A stretch of 60,421 nucleotides of DNA from Clostridium sp. K13 (GTDB lineage Bacteria; Bacillota; Clostridia; Clostridiales; Clostridiaceae), in contig NZ_JAASHM010000021.1 of assembly GCF_019734195.1 (NCBI RefSeq), forward strand, positions 33,276 through 93,696, given 5' to 3'. Both the position numbers and the translations under genes were made by a program. The notes under the pieces are model-generated. The model was not told the origin of the DNA. It saw only the letters and a program-made list of their open reading frames with translations, and ran no database searches. Every line of letters starts with the position of its first letter. The first letter of the stretch is position 1. Positions 1 through 7,904 of the stretch are shown in pieces.

Positions 1-476
1 CGGAATCCAAAGCTACTTTCTGAGAAATTTTCATCATAAATTAGGTTTAGTTCTTGCGCAATTGCTTGTTGGATAAATCTATCTAAAACCGTAGGTATTC
101 CTAGTAATCTAGTACCTCCATCTGATTTTGGAATTTCAACCCTTCTAACTGGCATTGGTCTATACTCATTATTAAATATATCTTCTCTAATTTGAGGCCA
201 ATTTGTTTGTAGAAATTGTTTAAGTTCATAAACTGTTATTCCATCAACTCCATGACTTCCTTTATTAGATATTACTCTATTCATTGCTAGAAGCAAGTTT
301 TCCCTAGATAATATTCTTTCTAATGAGCCATATTCAAATTCACCGTTCTCTCCTTTTGAAGTTGCCGAGAATCCTCTATGCGCTCTTTGCTTATGTTCAA
401 GTTCCACTCTATCTTGGGCACTAGAGCCTAAATATTTAGTTTTCTGCAATCTTTGATTATTCTGCGAAACTTTCAA
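1..476 (-). CDS. ltrA: Group II intron reverse transcriptase/maturase, N-terminal part
   Basis: Only the first 158 codons are in the window. The start is a TTG at 476 with AAGGAGG nine bases upstream, which an ATG-only search misses. The frame reads MKVSQNNQRLQ, then GSLERILSRENLLLAMNRV, NKGSHGVDGITV, RPMPVRRVEIPK and GTRLLGIPTVLDRFIQQA. These are the RT-0 and first reverse transcriptase blocks of LtrA-type intron proteins. The family acts as reverse transcriptase and splicing maturase of its own intron; class IIC proteins usually lack an endonuclease domain, which cannot be checked here. No frameshift is seen in the visible part. Confidence 0.92.
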   Translation of the reverse strand, partial: MKVSQNNQRLQKTKYLGSSAQDRVELEHKQRAHRGFSATSKGENGEFEYGSLERILSRENLLLAMNRVISNKGSHGVDGITVYELKQFLQTNWPQIREDIFNNEYRPMPVRRVEIPKSDGGTRLLGIPTVLDRFIQQAIAQELNLIYDENFSESSFGF

Positions 477-898
477 AATTCAAAACCTCCTTAAAGTTCA
501 GTCCTTCATCCGCTATCGCGATTAGCGGAGTTACTATGACTTCTGCTGACTTCTGATAGTTCAGCTACATATCACTATGTAGGTTATTGCTTTAGAAAGT
601 CATCTTTATTAGCAATATATCTATCAGACCTCCCCAGGTAAGAGCAACAACCTTCATCTCATACATCTGCTACATTTACTCCTAAAGTTTCGGGTAGTGT
701 TGGACTTTGTTTTGTGTTGCAAACTCGTCCGACCTTAGTAAGCCTTATATGTAGTTCGTGTCCCTCAGACCGAGATTTTGCCTCCGACTTCCTTCAGATT
801 CCACCTCACGATGGACACCCTTGTCATTAGCTAGTGGTTCCCACTACCAAGCCCACAACGGACTTTCACCGTCAAGTTGTTACCCATGCTGGGCGCAC
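477..898 (-). ncRNA. Group IIC intron RNA, domain I to start of domain IV
   Basis: This is the structured 5' RNA of the intron, upstream of the maturase start. It has no open frame of note and is much less AT-rich than the flanking DNA. Its conserved blocks match family IIC. The ribosome site AAGGAGG for the maturase lies at its end, about position 486-492. Confidence 0.8.
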
Positions 899-901
899 AA
901 C

Positions 902-930
902 AAAAAAGGTTGTAGTTTAAACTACAACCT
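902..930 (-). terminator. Intrinsic terminator of the zinc-ribbon gene; intron target
   Basis: A perfect 24-nt palindrome (907-930, AGGTTGTAGTTT and its complement) is followed on the minus strand by six T. The group IIC intron begins three bases beyond the T-tract. Confidence 0.9.
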
Positions 931-944
931 ATAACAATCTAAAA

Positions 945-1097
945 TTATCTTCTATTTTGTTCTTTTTTAGCTCTTCTGCAAGCTAAACATCTTGTAGGTT
1001 CGTTATCGAATCCTTTTTCTTTGTAGAATTCTTGTTCTCCTACTGTGAATACGAATTCGCTTCCGCAATCTCTACATGTTAATGTCTTATCTGTCAT
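945..1097 (-). CDS. Small zinc-ribbon protein (50 aa)
   Basis: The product is 50 residues, MTDKTLTCRDCGSEF..., with two Cys pairs (CRDC at 8-11 and CLAC at 37-40) that can hold one zinc ion, and a basic C-terminus (RRAKKEQNRR). The ribosome site AGGAGG lies seven bases before the ATG at 1097, and a strong terminator follows at 902-930. Small cytosolic proteins of this zinc-ribbon type are widespread in clostridia and have no established function. It is monocistronic. The gene is too short for usual ORF cut-offs but is clearly real. Confidence 0.85.
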   Translation of the reverse strand: MTDKTLTCRDCGSEFVFTVGEQEFYKEKGFDNEPTRCLACRRAKKEQNRR

Positions 1098-1319
1098 AAA
1101 TATTCCTCCTAAAATTAAAGATTCTAAATTGATATAATAATCTCTAATTTTCGAGAAACTATCTACCTAAATGAAACTTTTTTATTTGTTAGCAAACTTG
1201 TTACTCCTTTATAATACCATAATATATATTTAATTGCAACCTTTTTTAATTATTTTTTTTAAATATTTAAAATAAACACAATATTTTCCATATAGATGGT
1301 AAATATTTTTAGATTTACA

Positions 1320-1700
1320 TCATTGTTTTGTACACTTTTTAACTGATTTTTGAGAAAGTCCTTTTTTAATTTCAAAGCATCCAACTAAAAACAAAAAAAT
1401 ACCAAAGGCCTTTTTTAACCATTCAGAAGATAAATAATTTGCTAAAAAAGCACCTACAATAGATCCTAATACTCCAAATAAAGCTATTGGTATTACTAAC
1501 TTAAGTACAACATTTTTATTTTTAATATGAATTATAAGCGCAAAAATAGCCATTGGTATAGATGAAAGTAAATTAATACTTTGAGCAATTTTAGGATCAA
1601 TATTTACAAACATAATTAAAGCTGGGATAAGAATTGTTCCTCCACCCATTCCCATTCCACCAATTATTCCTGCAAAAAAACCTATTATTGTATATATCAT
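1320..1700 (-). CDS. TSUP (TauE/SafE) transporter, second half-protein
   Basis: This 126-residue membrane protein has about four hydrophobic segments and the family's glycine motif near the N-terminus (GGMGMGGGTILIPALI, about residues 14-29). TSUP proteins export sulfite, sulfonates or other organic anions and are normally about 250 residues with two homologous halves. This gene encodes one half; the preceding gene encodes the other. The ATG overlaps the stop of the upstream gene by one base (TAATG), so the two are translationally coupled and probably form a heterodimer. The substrate cannot be told from the sequence. Confidence 0.85.
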   Translation of the reverse strand: MIYTIIGFFAGIIGGMGMGGGTILIPALIMFVNIDPKIAQSINLLSSIPMAIFALIIHIKNKNVVLKLVIPIALFGVLGSIVGAFLANYLSSEWLKKAFGIFLFLVGCFEIKKGLSQKSVKKCTKQ

Positions 1701-2068
1701 TAAAACACCATCCTAAAAGCAGCTATTATCATTATTATTCCAAAAATTATTCTTAAAAACCTTCCTGTAACTTTAGATAATAATTTAGCTCCAATAATTC
1801 CACCTACTATACTTCCTATTGTAACTCTCCATGTTAACTGAAAGTCATAAGTTCCTTTAAATATATAAATAGTCGAACTTGCTGCAGTTAAAAATACAAT
1901 TATAGCTAATGCTGTAGCATGTGACTTATGTTCTTCTACCTTAATAATATCATTTAGAATTGGTACTAAAAGAGTACCTCCACCCGAACCAAAAGTCCCA
2001 TTTATAAATCCTGTAAATAAGCCAATTAAAGAATTTTTTATACTAAAACTTCTTTTTTTATTTTCCAT
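1700..2068 (-). CDS. TSUP (TauE/SafE) transporter, first half-protein
   Basis: This 122-residue protein has about four membrane segments and the TSUP glycine motif (GTFGSGGGTLLVPIL, about residues 24-38), paralogous to the motif in the following gene. It is the first gene of a two-gene unit with one-base overlap. Both halves keep the motif and intact hydrophobic segments, so this looks like a stable two-subunit arrangement and not a recent frameshift of a 250-residue gene. The ribosome site GGTGG lies before the ATG at 2068. Confidence 0.85.
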   Translation of the reverse strand: MENKKRSFSIKNSLIGLFTGFINGTFGSGGGTLLVPILNDIIKVEEHKSHATALAIIVFLTAASSTIYIFKGTYDFQLTWRVTIGSIVGGIIGAKLLSKVTGRFLRIIFGIIMIIAAFRMVF

Positions 2069-2212
2069 CTAATTCACCACCTAATCGTATTTTAACCAAT
2101 TCATATTGTTTTAATTAAAAGTAAATCTATGAATTAACGATATTTTTAAAATACTTTTTAATGATTCTATTTAAATAATTTGTAAAAGAGATAATATTAA
2201 TCTTTAAAATAC

Positions 2213-2253
2213 AAAAGCATTACTAGAAACTTAAATTTCTAGTAATGCTTTTT
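2213..2253 (-). terminator. Terminator of the NagJ-like gene
   Basis: A near-perfect hairpin with arms AAAAGCATTACTAGAAA and complement flanks a five-base loop. On the minus strand it is followed by a T-rich tract. It lies 11 bases after the stop of the GH84 gene. Confidence 0.85.
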
Positions 2254-2263
2254 AGTTTTTTAT

Positions 2264-5200
2264 CTATTTTTTATTTTTTTTTAATATTGATGTTCCTAAG
2301 ATAGCTAATGCTCCTCCAATTGCAGCAACTACCCCTGCACCTATAGGTGCTCCTGTATTTGGTAACTTTCCATTTGGTTTTTCTGTATCCTGAGATGGTT
2401 TGCTTGGTTTTGATGGAACTTCTGGTTTTTTATCTTCCTCTGGAGCTTCTGGTTTTTCACCTTCTCCAGGATTTTCTGGTTGCTCCGGTACTTCTGGTGT
2501 TTCTTCACCTTCATCTGTTGCTACACCAACAAAAGTAGGCTTAATTTCAAATATTTCTGGTTTTCCAACATTTTCTGACCATTGAAGTTTTACTGTTACA
2601 ATATTAGTTGCTTCATCTAAAACAAATTCATTATAACCTTCAGTTAAATTTCCTAGTTCTATCCATTCTCCTGATGATTTTTGTGCTGTAACCTTAGCTC
2701 CTGAGATATTATCAATCCCTTGAACTACTGTTATTTTAGATGATAATTTATTATCTAAAATTTTATAAACTAATTCATCTCCTGCAACAATATCTCTACT
2801 TGGTATATATGCCGAATTTAAATTATTATCTCTTGTATTTTCTGCTCTATCAATATAAGTTCCCTTAGCTGTTGTAGTTACTAAATATTCTTCAGTTAAA
2901 TTATTTACAGTAAATTCTCTTACCTTTATCCAACGATCTCTATATTTTGTTGATGTTGCTTTTAAATATCTAGCTTCAATATCTAAATCCTTAATTACAA
3001 TATCATTAGGTCCAAAATCAACATCTATTTGAGTCCAATTTTCACCATCTACAGAATATTCAAGTACTCCATTATTTATAAAGTCTTCATCATGACCTTG
3101 TAATAATCTTATATCTCTAACATTCATTGTCTTTCCTAAGTCTATTTGAATGTAATCTCCCTCTTGAATAAATGGAGTTGTTACAAGTTGTGTCCCTGTA
3201 TCATAATCATCTCCATAGATAGCTTGTCTGTGTGGTCTGTCAGGATTTATTGGTCTATTAGTTGTCATTGTTATCTCTGGCATACCCTCTGTATGGATTT
3301 TTATAGATTCCAAGTTAACCTTTGTATCCTTTAATGCCCTTATTCTAAAGTACTTACCTGTAACAGGTTTTACTTCTCTAAATGATGCACCGCTTTTTAC
3401 TTCTTGCCAATTCCAACTTCTATTATCTAACGAAGTTTCTATTACAAAGTCTTCTGTATTTAAAACTCCTATAGTATTTAATGCAACTACTCTTTTTATA
3501 TCATTTAAGGCAATTCCTATAGTTTCTCCTTCTTTTAAAGATACTTCTCCGATATTATCTAATGATACAAATTCTTCATCTCCATCTGTTCCCTTTAGTA
3601 TATTTACCTTTGATGAATCAACCTTTCCTAATGCCTTTTCACTACTTTTATTTACATTTACTTTAAAATCCCTAACAAATAATTTATTATCAATATCCTT
3701 AGTAGCTCTATATCTAACATATCTTGCTTCAATATCACACTCAACTAATACTTCTCTATTACTCGGATTAGCTGTTAACTCTGTCCAATTAGTACCATCC
3801 ACAGAGTATTCTAATGTTCCATCTAAAAGTATTTCTGTATCATATCCAGTCTTACCCATTAATAAATACACATTATTTAATTTTTCTACTGTACCTAAGT
3901 CAAATCCTATATATTGATTAGATTTAATATTATCCTTTGACCAAAAACCATTATCTAGTAACTTATCAAACATCTTATCAGGTCCATGTGTCCCTTTAGG
4001 CATGTACCATTGTTCATATTCATTATGCTCTATATTTCCAATAGATGTGTAATTATACTCTTTATCTTTTAATACTGTTGTTTTATTATCAAAATATTTA
4101 TTTCCAACTTCATGAGCTTCCCTTATAAATGGATCTACAACTAAATTAGCTATTAATTCCTTCTTACTATCTAATTCTAGCAATGCTTTTGTTCCCTTAT
4201 ATTTATTGCTCCAGAATCCAATCATATTATCTGATTTTATATCTTTCAACATTTCAACTGTCATTAATCCTGTATTAGCATACATTTCGAATTTTTCTAA
4301 ATGACCTTCAATTTGTTCTAATAACTTTTCATTTCTTAATGTATTTCTTAAAGTATCTGGAGTAGATTTCATTTTTTCAAATTCAGAAGTTAATTCATTT
4401 AACTCACTACTTACATCTTCTCCTTTATTCCACTTTTCCCACATTGAAGTTATAAGAGAATTTAACTCTGGTGAATCTGGTCTTCCTGTATCTAATCTTG
4501 TAGTATGATTTGCAAATTCTTTTAATGAATCTTTAGCTTCCCCACCTACTATTTCTAATGCTGTATCCCAAGATCTATTATAGTCATAATTCTTAGTATT
4601 CCATGCATAGTCAGCCCCTGTTATAGTTGATATTTTAGATGCTTCAGCAAATCTCATTGGATTGACAATAAATCCTGATATTTCATCATCTAAATTTGTG
4701 TCTAAATCATATATTGGTCCTAATGCTAATTTATCCTCTTTATAATCATTAACAGGATAGTTCCACCATAACATCATTTTCTTACCATATATATCAGTTA
4801 CCTTATTAGCATCATCCATAGATACTCCTCCTGGAGGAATAACATCATTTCCTGTCCACATAACTTCTATATCTTCAGCTAAAGTGTTAGCAAAATCTTG
4901 TGTATATTGCTTTATATTTGTACTATTCATTTCAAACATAGAGCTAGCCCAGTACTCTTTAGGAACTGTTATTAATGTTTTAACCCCTTCTCTTGTCTTA
5001 ACAAACTCTTCATTAAATCTATTTAATATTTCAGCTTGCTTAGCTCCCTCATTATTTTCTATATCATCCCAAAGTATGGCAAATCTTCTAACACCCATAT
5101 CATATAATGTTTGAGCTTTATTAATTAAAGCTTGGAAATCTGCTTCTGCCTCTGCTGCATTTTCTCCATTTTCACCTTCAAACTTAATATCTAAACCTGG

Positions 5201-6013
5201 AGAAATAGCAAATACAAAGTCCACCTTATTTTCATCTGCAGTATGTATTAATTCTTGCATTCTATCAAGTTCTGATGCTGGATAAGGTTCTCTCCAAAGT
5301 TTTCTATGATATGGATCAGATTTAGGTGCATATATATATGCATTCATCTTATTTTCACCATACATTCTTAGTTGATCTAGCCTTTCTTCTTGAGTCCAAG
5401 GTGTTCCATAAAACCCTTCTACTACAGCTCTTAATTTTACACTTGGTTCATCCTTTATAGTAACTTCTTCTATAATTTTATTGTTATCATTTTCTATAAT
5501 TTGCTTTAATGTTTGAACTCCATAAAAAGTCCCTGATTCATCATTACCTCTAATAATTATTTTATCGCCCTCTTCATTATCCCTAGTTACTAAAACATAC
5601 CCTTCTTCTTTAGTAATCGTAGATGCATCTACTCCAGTTTCATTAAGAGCTTCTTCCAATTCAGTTATATTATCATTAACTTCACCTATATATATAGTTG
5701 TAGCACCTTCAACTAATGTTTCATTAACAGTTATATTCATGCTAGATAAAATATTTTTTAATAATTCAACAGCATACTTATCTGCTTCACTTCCTCCAAT
5801 TATATTAATTGTTTCTGTTAATTCTACTTCATTTTGTAAAATTTCCATGCTTTGTGGTAATGGATTAATTGTTAAATTATTATTAGATAAAGTGCTTACC
5901 ACTTCTCTTGTTATTTCATTAGATGCTTGTACACTTATTGATGCCATAGAATTTACAGCTAACATTGCTACTAAGCACATACCCAATTTCCTTGCAAATT
6001 TTGCTCTTGACAT
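2264..6013 (-). CDS. nagJ: GH84 beta-N-acetylglucosaminidase, NagJ-like, LPxTG-anchored
   Basis: The 1249-residue product is an extracellular hexosaminidase of the NagJ (O-GlcNAcase/mu-toxin-like) type. It has a signal peptide (1-30), a GH20b-like N-domain (about 45-190) and a GH84 barrel (about 195-480) with the catalytic pair D316-D317 in FAILWDDIEN. A helical region follows, then several F5/8-type C (CBM32-like) domains (about 640-1140, marked by repeated LEYSVDG.NWT blocks). The end has a Pro/Glu-rich wall linker, LPNTG, a hydrophobic segment and a KKNKK tail. Sortase should therefore link it to peptidoglycan. Family enzymes remove terminal GlcNAc from mucin-type glycans and glycoproteins. 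It is monocistronic, with a structured attenuator-like leader (6080-6153) and its own terminator. Confidence 0.93.
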   Translation of the reverse strand: MSRAKFARKLGMCLVAMLAVNSMASISVQASNEITREVVSTLSNNNLTINPLPQSMEILQNEVELTETINIIGGSEADKYAVELLKNILSSMNITVNETLVEGATTIYIGEVNDNITELEEALNETGVDASTITKEEGYVLVTRDNEEGDKIIIRGNDESGTFYGVQTLKQIIENDNNKIIEEVTIKDEPSVKLRAVVEGFYGTPWTQEERLDQLRMYGENKMNAYIYAPKSDPYHRKLWREPYPASELDRMQELIHTADENKVDFVFAISPGLDIKFEGENGENAAEAEADFQALINKAQTLYDMGVRRFAILWDDIENNEGAKQAEILNRFNEEFVKTREGVKTLITVPKEYWASSMFEMNSTNIKQYTQDFANTLAEDIEVMWTGNDVIPPGGVSMDDANKVTDIYGKKMMLWWNYPVNDYKEDKLALGPIYDLDTNLDDEISGFIVNPMRFAEASKISTITGADYAWNTKNYDYNRSWDTALEIVGGEAKDSLKEFANHTTRLDTGRPDSPELNSLITSMWEKWNKGEDVSSELNELTSEFEKMKSTPDTLRNTLRNEKLLEQIEGHLEKFEMYANTGLMTVEMLKDIKSDNMIGFWSNKYKGTKALLELDSKKELIANLVVDPFIREAHEVGNKYFDNKTTVLKDKEYNYTSIGNIEHNEYEQWYMPKGTHGPDKMFDKLLDNGFWSKDNIKSNQYIGFDLGTVEKLNNVYLLMGKTGYDTEILLDGTLEYSVDGTNWTELTANPSNREVLVECDIEARYVRYRATKDIDNKLFVRDFKVNVNKSSEKALGKVDSSKVNILKGTDGDEEFVSLDNIGEVSLKEGETIGIALNDIKRVVALNTIGVLNTEDFVIETSLDNRSWNWQEVKSGASFREVKPVTGKYFRIRALKDTKVNLESIKIHTEGMPEITMTTNRPINPDRPHRQAIYGDDYDTGTQLVTTPFIQEGDYIQIDLGKTMNVRDIRLLQGHDEDFINNGVLEYSVDGENWTQIDVDFGPNDIVIKDLDIEARYLKATSTKYRDRWIKVREFTVNNLTEEYLVTTTAKGTYIDRAENTRDNNLNSAYIPSRDIVAGDELVYKILDNKLSSKITVVQGIDNISGAKVTAQKSSGEWIELGNLTEGYNEFVLDEATNIVTVKLQWSENVGKPEIFEIKPTFVGVATDEGEETPEVPEQPENPGEGEKPEAPEEDKKPEVPSKPSKPSQDTEKPNGKLPNTGAPIGAGVVAAIGGALAILGTSILKKNKK

Positions 6014-6079
6014 ATCTCATCTCTCCACTCTATAAAATACTTTCAATATAGTTTTTTCTATAAATTTAGCTTTTTTTAT

Positions 6080-6153
6080 AAAAAAAAAAGCTAAAGGATA
6101 TAGAAAAAATCTATTCCTCTAGCTAATGCCTACTTATTTGTAGTTACACGCCT
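6080..6153 (-). promoter_or_regulatory. Leader RNA with hairpin/terminator switch upstream of nagJ
   Basis: On the minus strand, 6153-6121 can fold as a hairpin: AGGCGTGT pairs with GCATTAGCT (UA bulge), with an inner CTAC/GTAG stem. Its last bases AGCT are also the first bases of a terminator at 6124-6080 (AGCTAGAGGA...TCCTTTAGCT, then nine T). The two structures exclude each other. The same arrangement precedes the second GH84 gene (29981-30048). Seen: sequence and pairing. Inferred: regulated antitermination. The effector is unknown. Confidence 0.7.
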
Positions 6154-6165
6154 GTTAATTTATTA

Positions 6166-6208
6166 ATTATATTAACTACACTTTACCATAGGCTTTCTTT
6201 TTGGTAAA
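6166..6208 (-). promoter_or_regulatory. nagJ promoter region with inverted repeat
   Basis: A TATAAT box (6171-6166) lies 12 bases before the leader hairpin, so transcription should start almost at the hairpin. No good -35 is seen. Instead a 7-bp inverted repeat, TTTACCA (6182-6188) with TGGTAAA (6202-6208), brackets that position, as expected for an activator or repressor site. Confidence 0.5.
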
Positions 6209-6379
6209 CATTTTCATACATAATTCCTAGAATTTCTCCATAATTTCTAAAATTTTTACTATAACTCCGATTTTATAAATTACTATATTGCCACTCTTGT
6301 ATTAATCATAGCAGAATTTTAATATATCGTTAAAAAAATTAAAATTTTAAGACAATTTAGAATTTTCTTTCAGAAACCC

Positions 6380-6408
6380 TTTACATACTTTGTCGAATAT
6401 TGTATATT
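6380..6408 (+). promoter_or_regulatory. Promoter of the serine dehydratase operon
   Basis: TTTACA (6380-6385), a 17-base spacer and TATATT (6403-6408) lie 66 bases before the sdaAB start. 6209-6379 is AT-rich and holds nothing else I can support. Confidence 0.6.
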
Positions 6409-6474
6409 ATAGTTGTAATTTGTATAAACTAAAAAGTTAAATATATTTATGTAATATAAAGAAAGGGTGATATT

Positions 6475-7152
6475 ATGGCTAATATCGGAATATTCGACGT
6501 TTTAGGTCCAATTATGATTGGTCCATCATCATCTCATACAGCTGGAGCTGCTAGACTTGGAAAAATAGCAGGAACAATTGTTAATAAACCTATTAAAGAA
6601 GTAAGTTTTCTTCTTCATGGATCCTTTAGGGAAACATATAAGGGGCATGGAACCGATCGTGCTCTTGTTGCAGGAATATTAGGATTTCTTCCTGATGATC
6701 CTAACCTTAAAGATTCTATTTCAATTGCAAATGAAAAAGGAATAATCATTAGATTTCTTCCAGCTGATTTGGGACAAGTTCATCCTAATACAGTTAAATT
6801 TTTAATTAAAGATATTGATGATATTGAATGGGAAGTACTAGGCTCTTCTATTGGTGGTGGATTGGTTGAAATTCATGAGATTAATGGAAAAAAAGTTAAA
6901 ATAACTGGTGAATATCCTACTATTATTACTTGCCATGATGATGTTCCTGGTACTGTTTCTAAAATATCTACCCTTTTCTATGAAAATAAAATAAATATTG
7001 CTTTCATGTCACTTAGTAGAAATCAAAAAGGTAAAGATGCTACTATGACCTTAGAAGTTGACACTAATATTTCAGATGAAATTATAAATGAAATAAAATC
7101 AATAAATGGAGTAAACCGTGTTATTGTAATTAATTCTTTAAGAGGATTTTAA
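6475..7152 (+). CDS. sdaAB: L-serine dehydratase, iron-sulfur-dependent, beta subunit
   Basis: The 225-residue product has the beta-fold N-domain with the signature GPSSSHTAGAARLG (about 16-29) and a C-terminal ACT domain (about 148-222, starting TCHDDVPGTVSKI). The ACT domain probably senses serine. With the alpha subunit it converts L-serine to pyruvate and ammonia through a 4Fe-4S cluster in the cytosol. The ribosome site AAAGGGTG precedes the ATG. The alpha gene follows after two bases, so the pair is an operon with the two-subunit form typical of Gram-positive anaerobes. Confidence 0.96.
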   Translation: MANIGIFDVLGPIMIGPSSSHTAGAARLGKIAGTIVNKPIKEVSFLLHGSFRETYKGHGTDRALVAGILGFLPDDPNLKDSISIANEKGIIIRFLPADLGQVHPNTVKFLIKDIDDIEWEVLGSSIGGGLVEIHEINGKKVKITGEYPTIITCHDDVPGTVSKISTLFYENKINIAFMSLSRNQKGKDATMTLEVDTNISDEIINEIKSINGVNRVIVINSLRGF

Positions 7153-7154
7153 CT

Positions 7155-7889
7155 ATGAATATTGCAAAATCAGGTAAAGAACTTATTAATATATGTCAAA
7201 AAGAACAAATATCATTAAGCGAATATGCTATTCGTAAGGAAGTTGAAGCTAAAGGTGTTTCACGAGAAGAATTATTTTTACAAATGAAAAATACACTAAA
7301 TGCAATGAAAGAAAGTGCTACTTTAGGTAGAGAGAAAAAGGTGTATTCTCTTAGTGGACTTATTGGCGGAGATGCTTATCGTCTACAACAATATAGCAAT
7401 TCTGGTAAATCCCTAATGGGTAGTGGTATTGTTACTGCAATGGCTATGGCTATGTCATCCTCTGAAGTTAACGGTTCTATGGGTAAAATTGTAGCGTGTC
7501 CAACTGCTGGTTCATGCGGTATATTACCTGCAGCAATGGCATCAGGTGCTGTTGTTGAACTTATGGGTGGAACTCCAGAAATGAGTTTAGATGCTGCCGC
7601 TATTATTTTCAAAAATGTATTAGGTCTTGTATGTGACCCTGTTGCTGGTTTAGTTGAAATACCTTGTGCAAAAAGAAATGTATCCGGTGCAATAAACGCC
7701 CTTTGTACAGCTGATTTAGTAATGGCTGGTGTAAATTCAAAGATTCCTTTTGATGATGCCCTTTCAGCAATGTATAAAGTTGGACTAGGAATGCCTGCTG
7801 AATTAAGAGAAACTGCTTTAGGTGGTGTTGCCATTACTGAAACTGGTTTAAAACTTAAAGAGAAAGTATTTGGAAAAACTAATAATTAA
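7155..7889 (+). CDS. sdaAA: L-serine dehydratase, iron-sulfur-dependent, alpha subunit
   Basis: The 244-residue product is the catalytic subunit. Cysteines in CPTAGSCGILP (about 115-125) and in CDPVAGLVEIPCAKRN (about 156-171) are the expected ligands of the 4Fe-4S cluster, one iron of which binds the serine hydroxyl. Length is slightly below the usual 290, as is common for the stand-alone alpha chain. It is translated two bases after sdaAB and 15 bases before the membrane protein gene. A 152-codon frame on the opposite strand is a shadow of this gene. Confidence 0.96.
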   Translation: MNIAKSGKELINICQKEQISLSEYAIRKEVEAKGVSREELFLQMKNTLNAMKESATLGREKKVYSLSGLIGGDAYRLQQYSNSGKSLMGSGIVTAMAMAMSSSEVNGSMGKIVACPTAGSCGILPAAMASGAVVELMGGTPEMSLDAAAIIFKNVLGLVCDPVAGLVEIPCAKRNVSGAINALCTADLVMAGVNSKIPFDDALSAMYKVGLGMPAELRETALGGVAITETGLKLKEKVFGKTNN

Positions 7890-7904
7890 TAGGGGGATTA
7901 AGAT

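Larger units (their letters stand above)
1..898 (-). mobile_element. Group IIC intron, 5' part (cut by window edge)
   Basis: Read on the minus strand, position 898 starts GTGCGCCC AGCATGGGT, the typical 5' end of bacterial group IIC introns. About 420 nt of structured RNA follow, including blocks such as GGGTGTCC, GAATCTGAAGGAAG, CGGTCTGAG and ACCTGGGGAGGTCTG that I recognise from the Oceanobacillus-type IIC intron. The maturase reading frame begins at 476. The 3' part (rest of the maturase, domains V and VI) lies outside the window. The insertion point is directly behind the T-tract of the terminator at 902-930, the preferred target of IIC introns. Seen: conserved 5' end and position. Inferred: whether the intron is intact or mobile. 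Confidence 0.9.

Noticed and set aside
2347..2585. Two overlapping plus-strand frames rich in Leu, Ser and Gly
   Set aside because: They are the complement of the Pro/Glu-rich wall linker of the GH84 gene and have no ribosome site.
6121..6153. Leader hairpin as BglG/LicT RAT, ANTAR target, glmS ribozyme or T-box
   Set aside because: The RAT consensus, the A1/G4 hexaloop pair of ANTAR targets, the glmS core and the GGTGGNACC box are all missing; only the overlap with a terminator is similar.
7376..7834. 152-codon frame on the minus strand
   Set aside because: It lies fully inside sdaAA, whose cluster cysteines and reading frame are convincing; the antisense frame matches no family I know.
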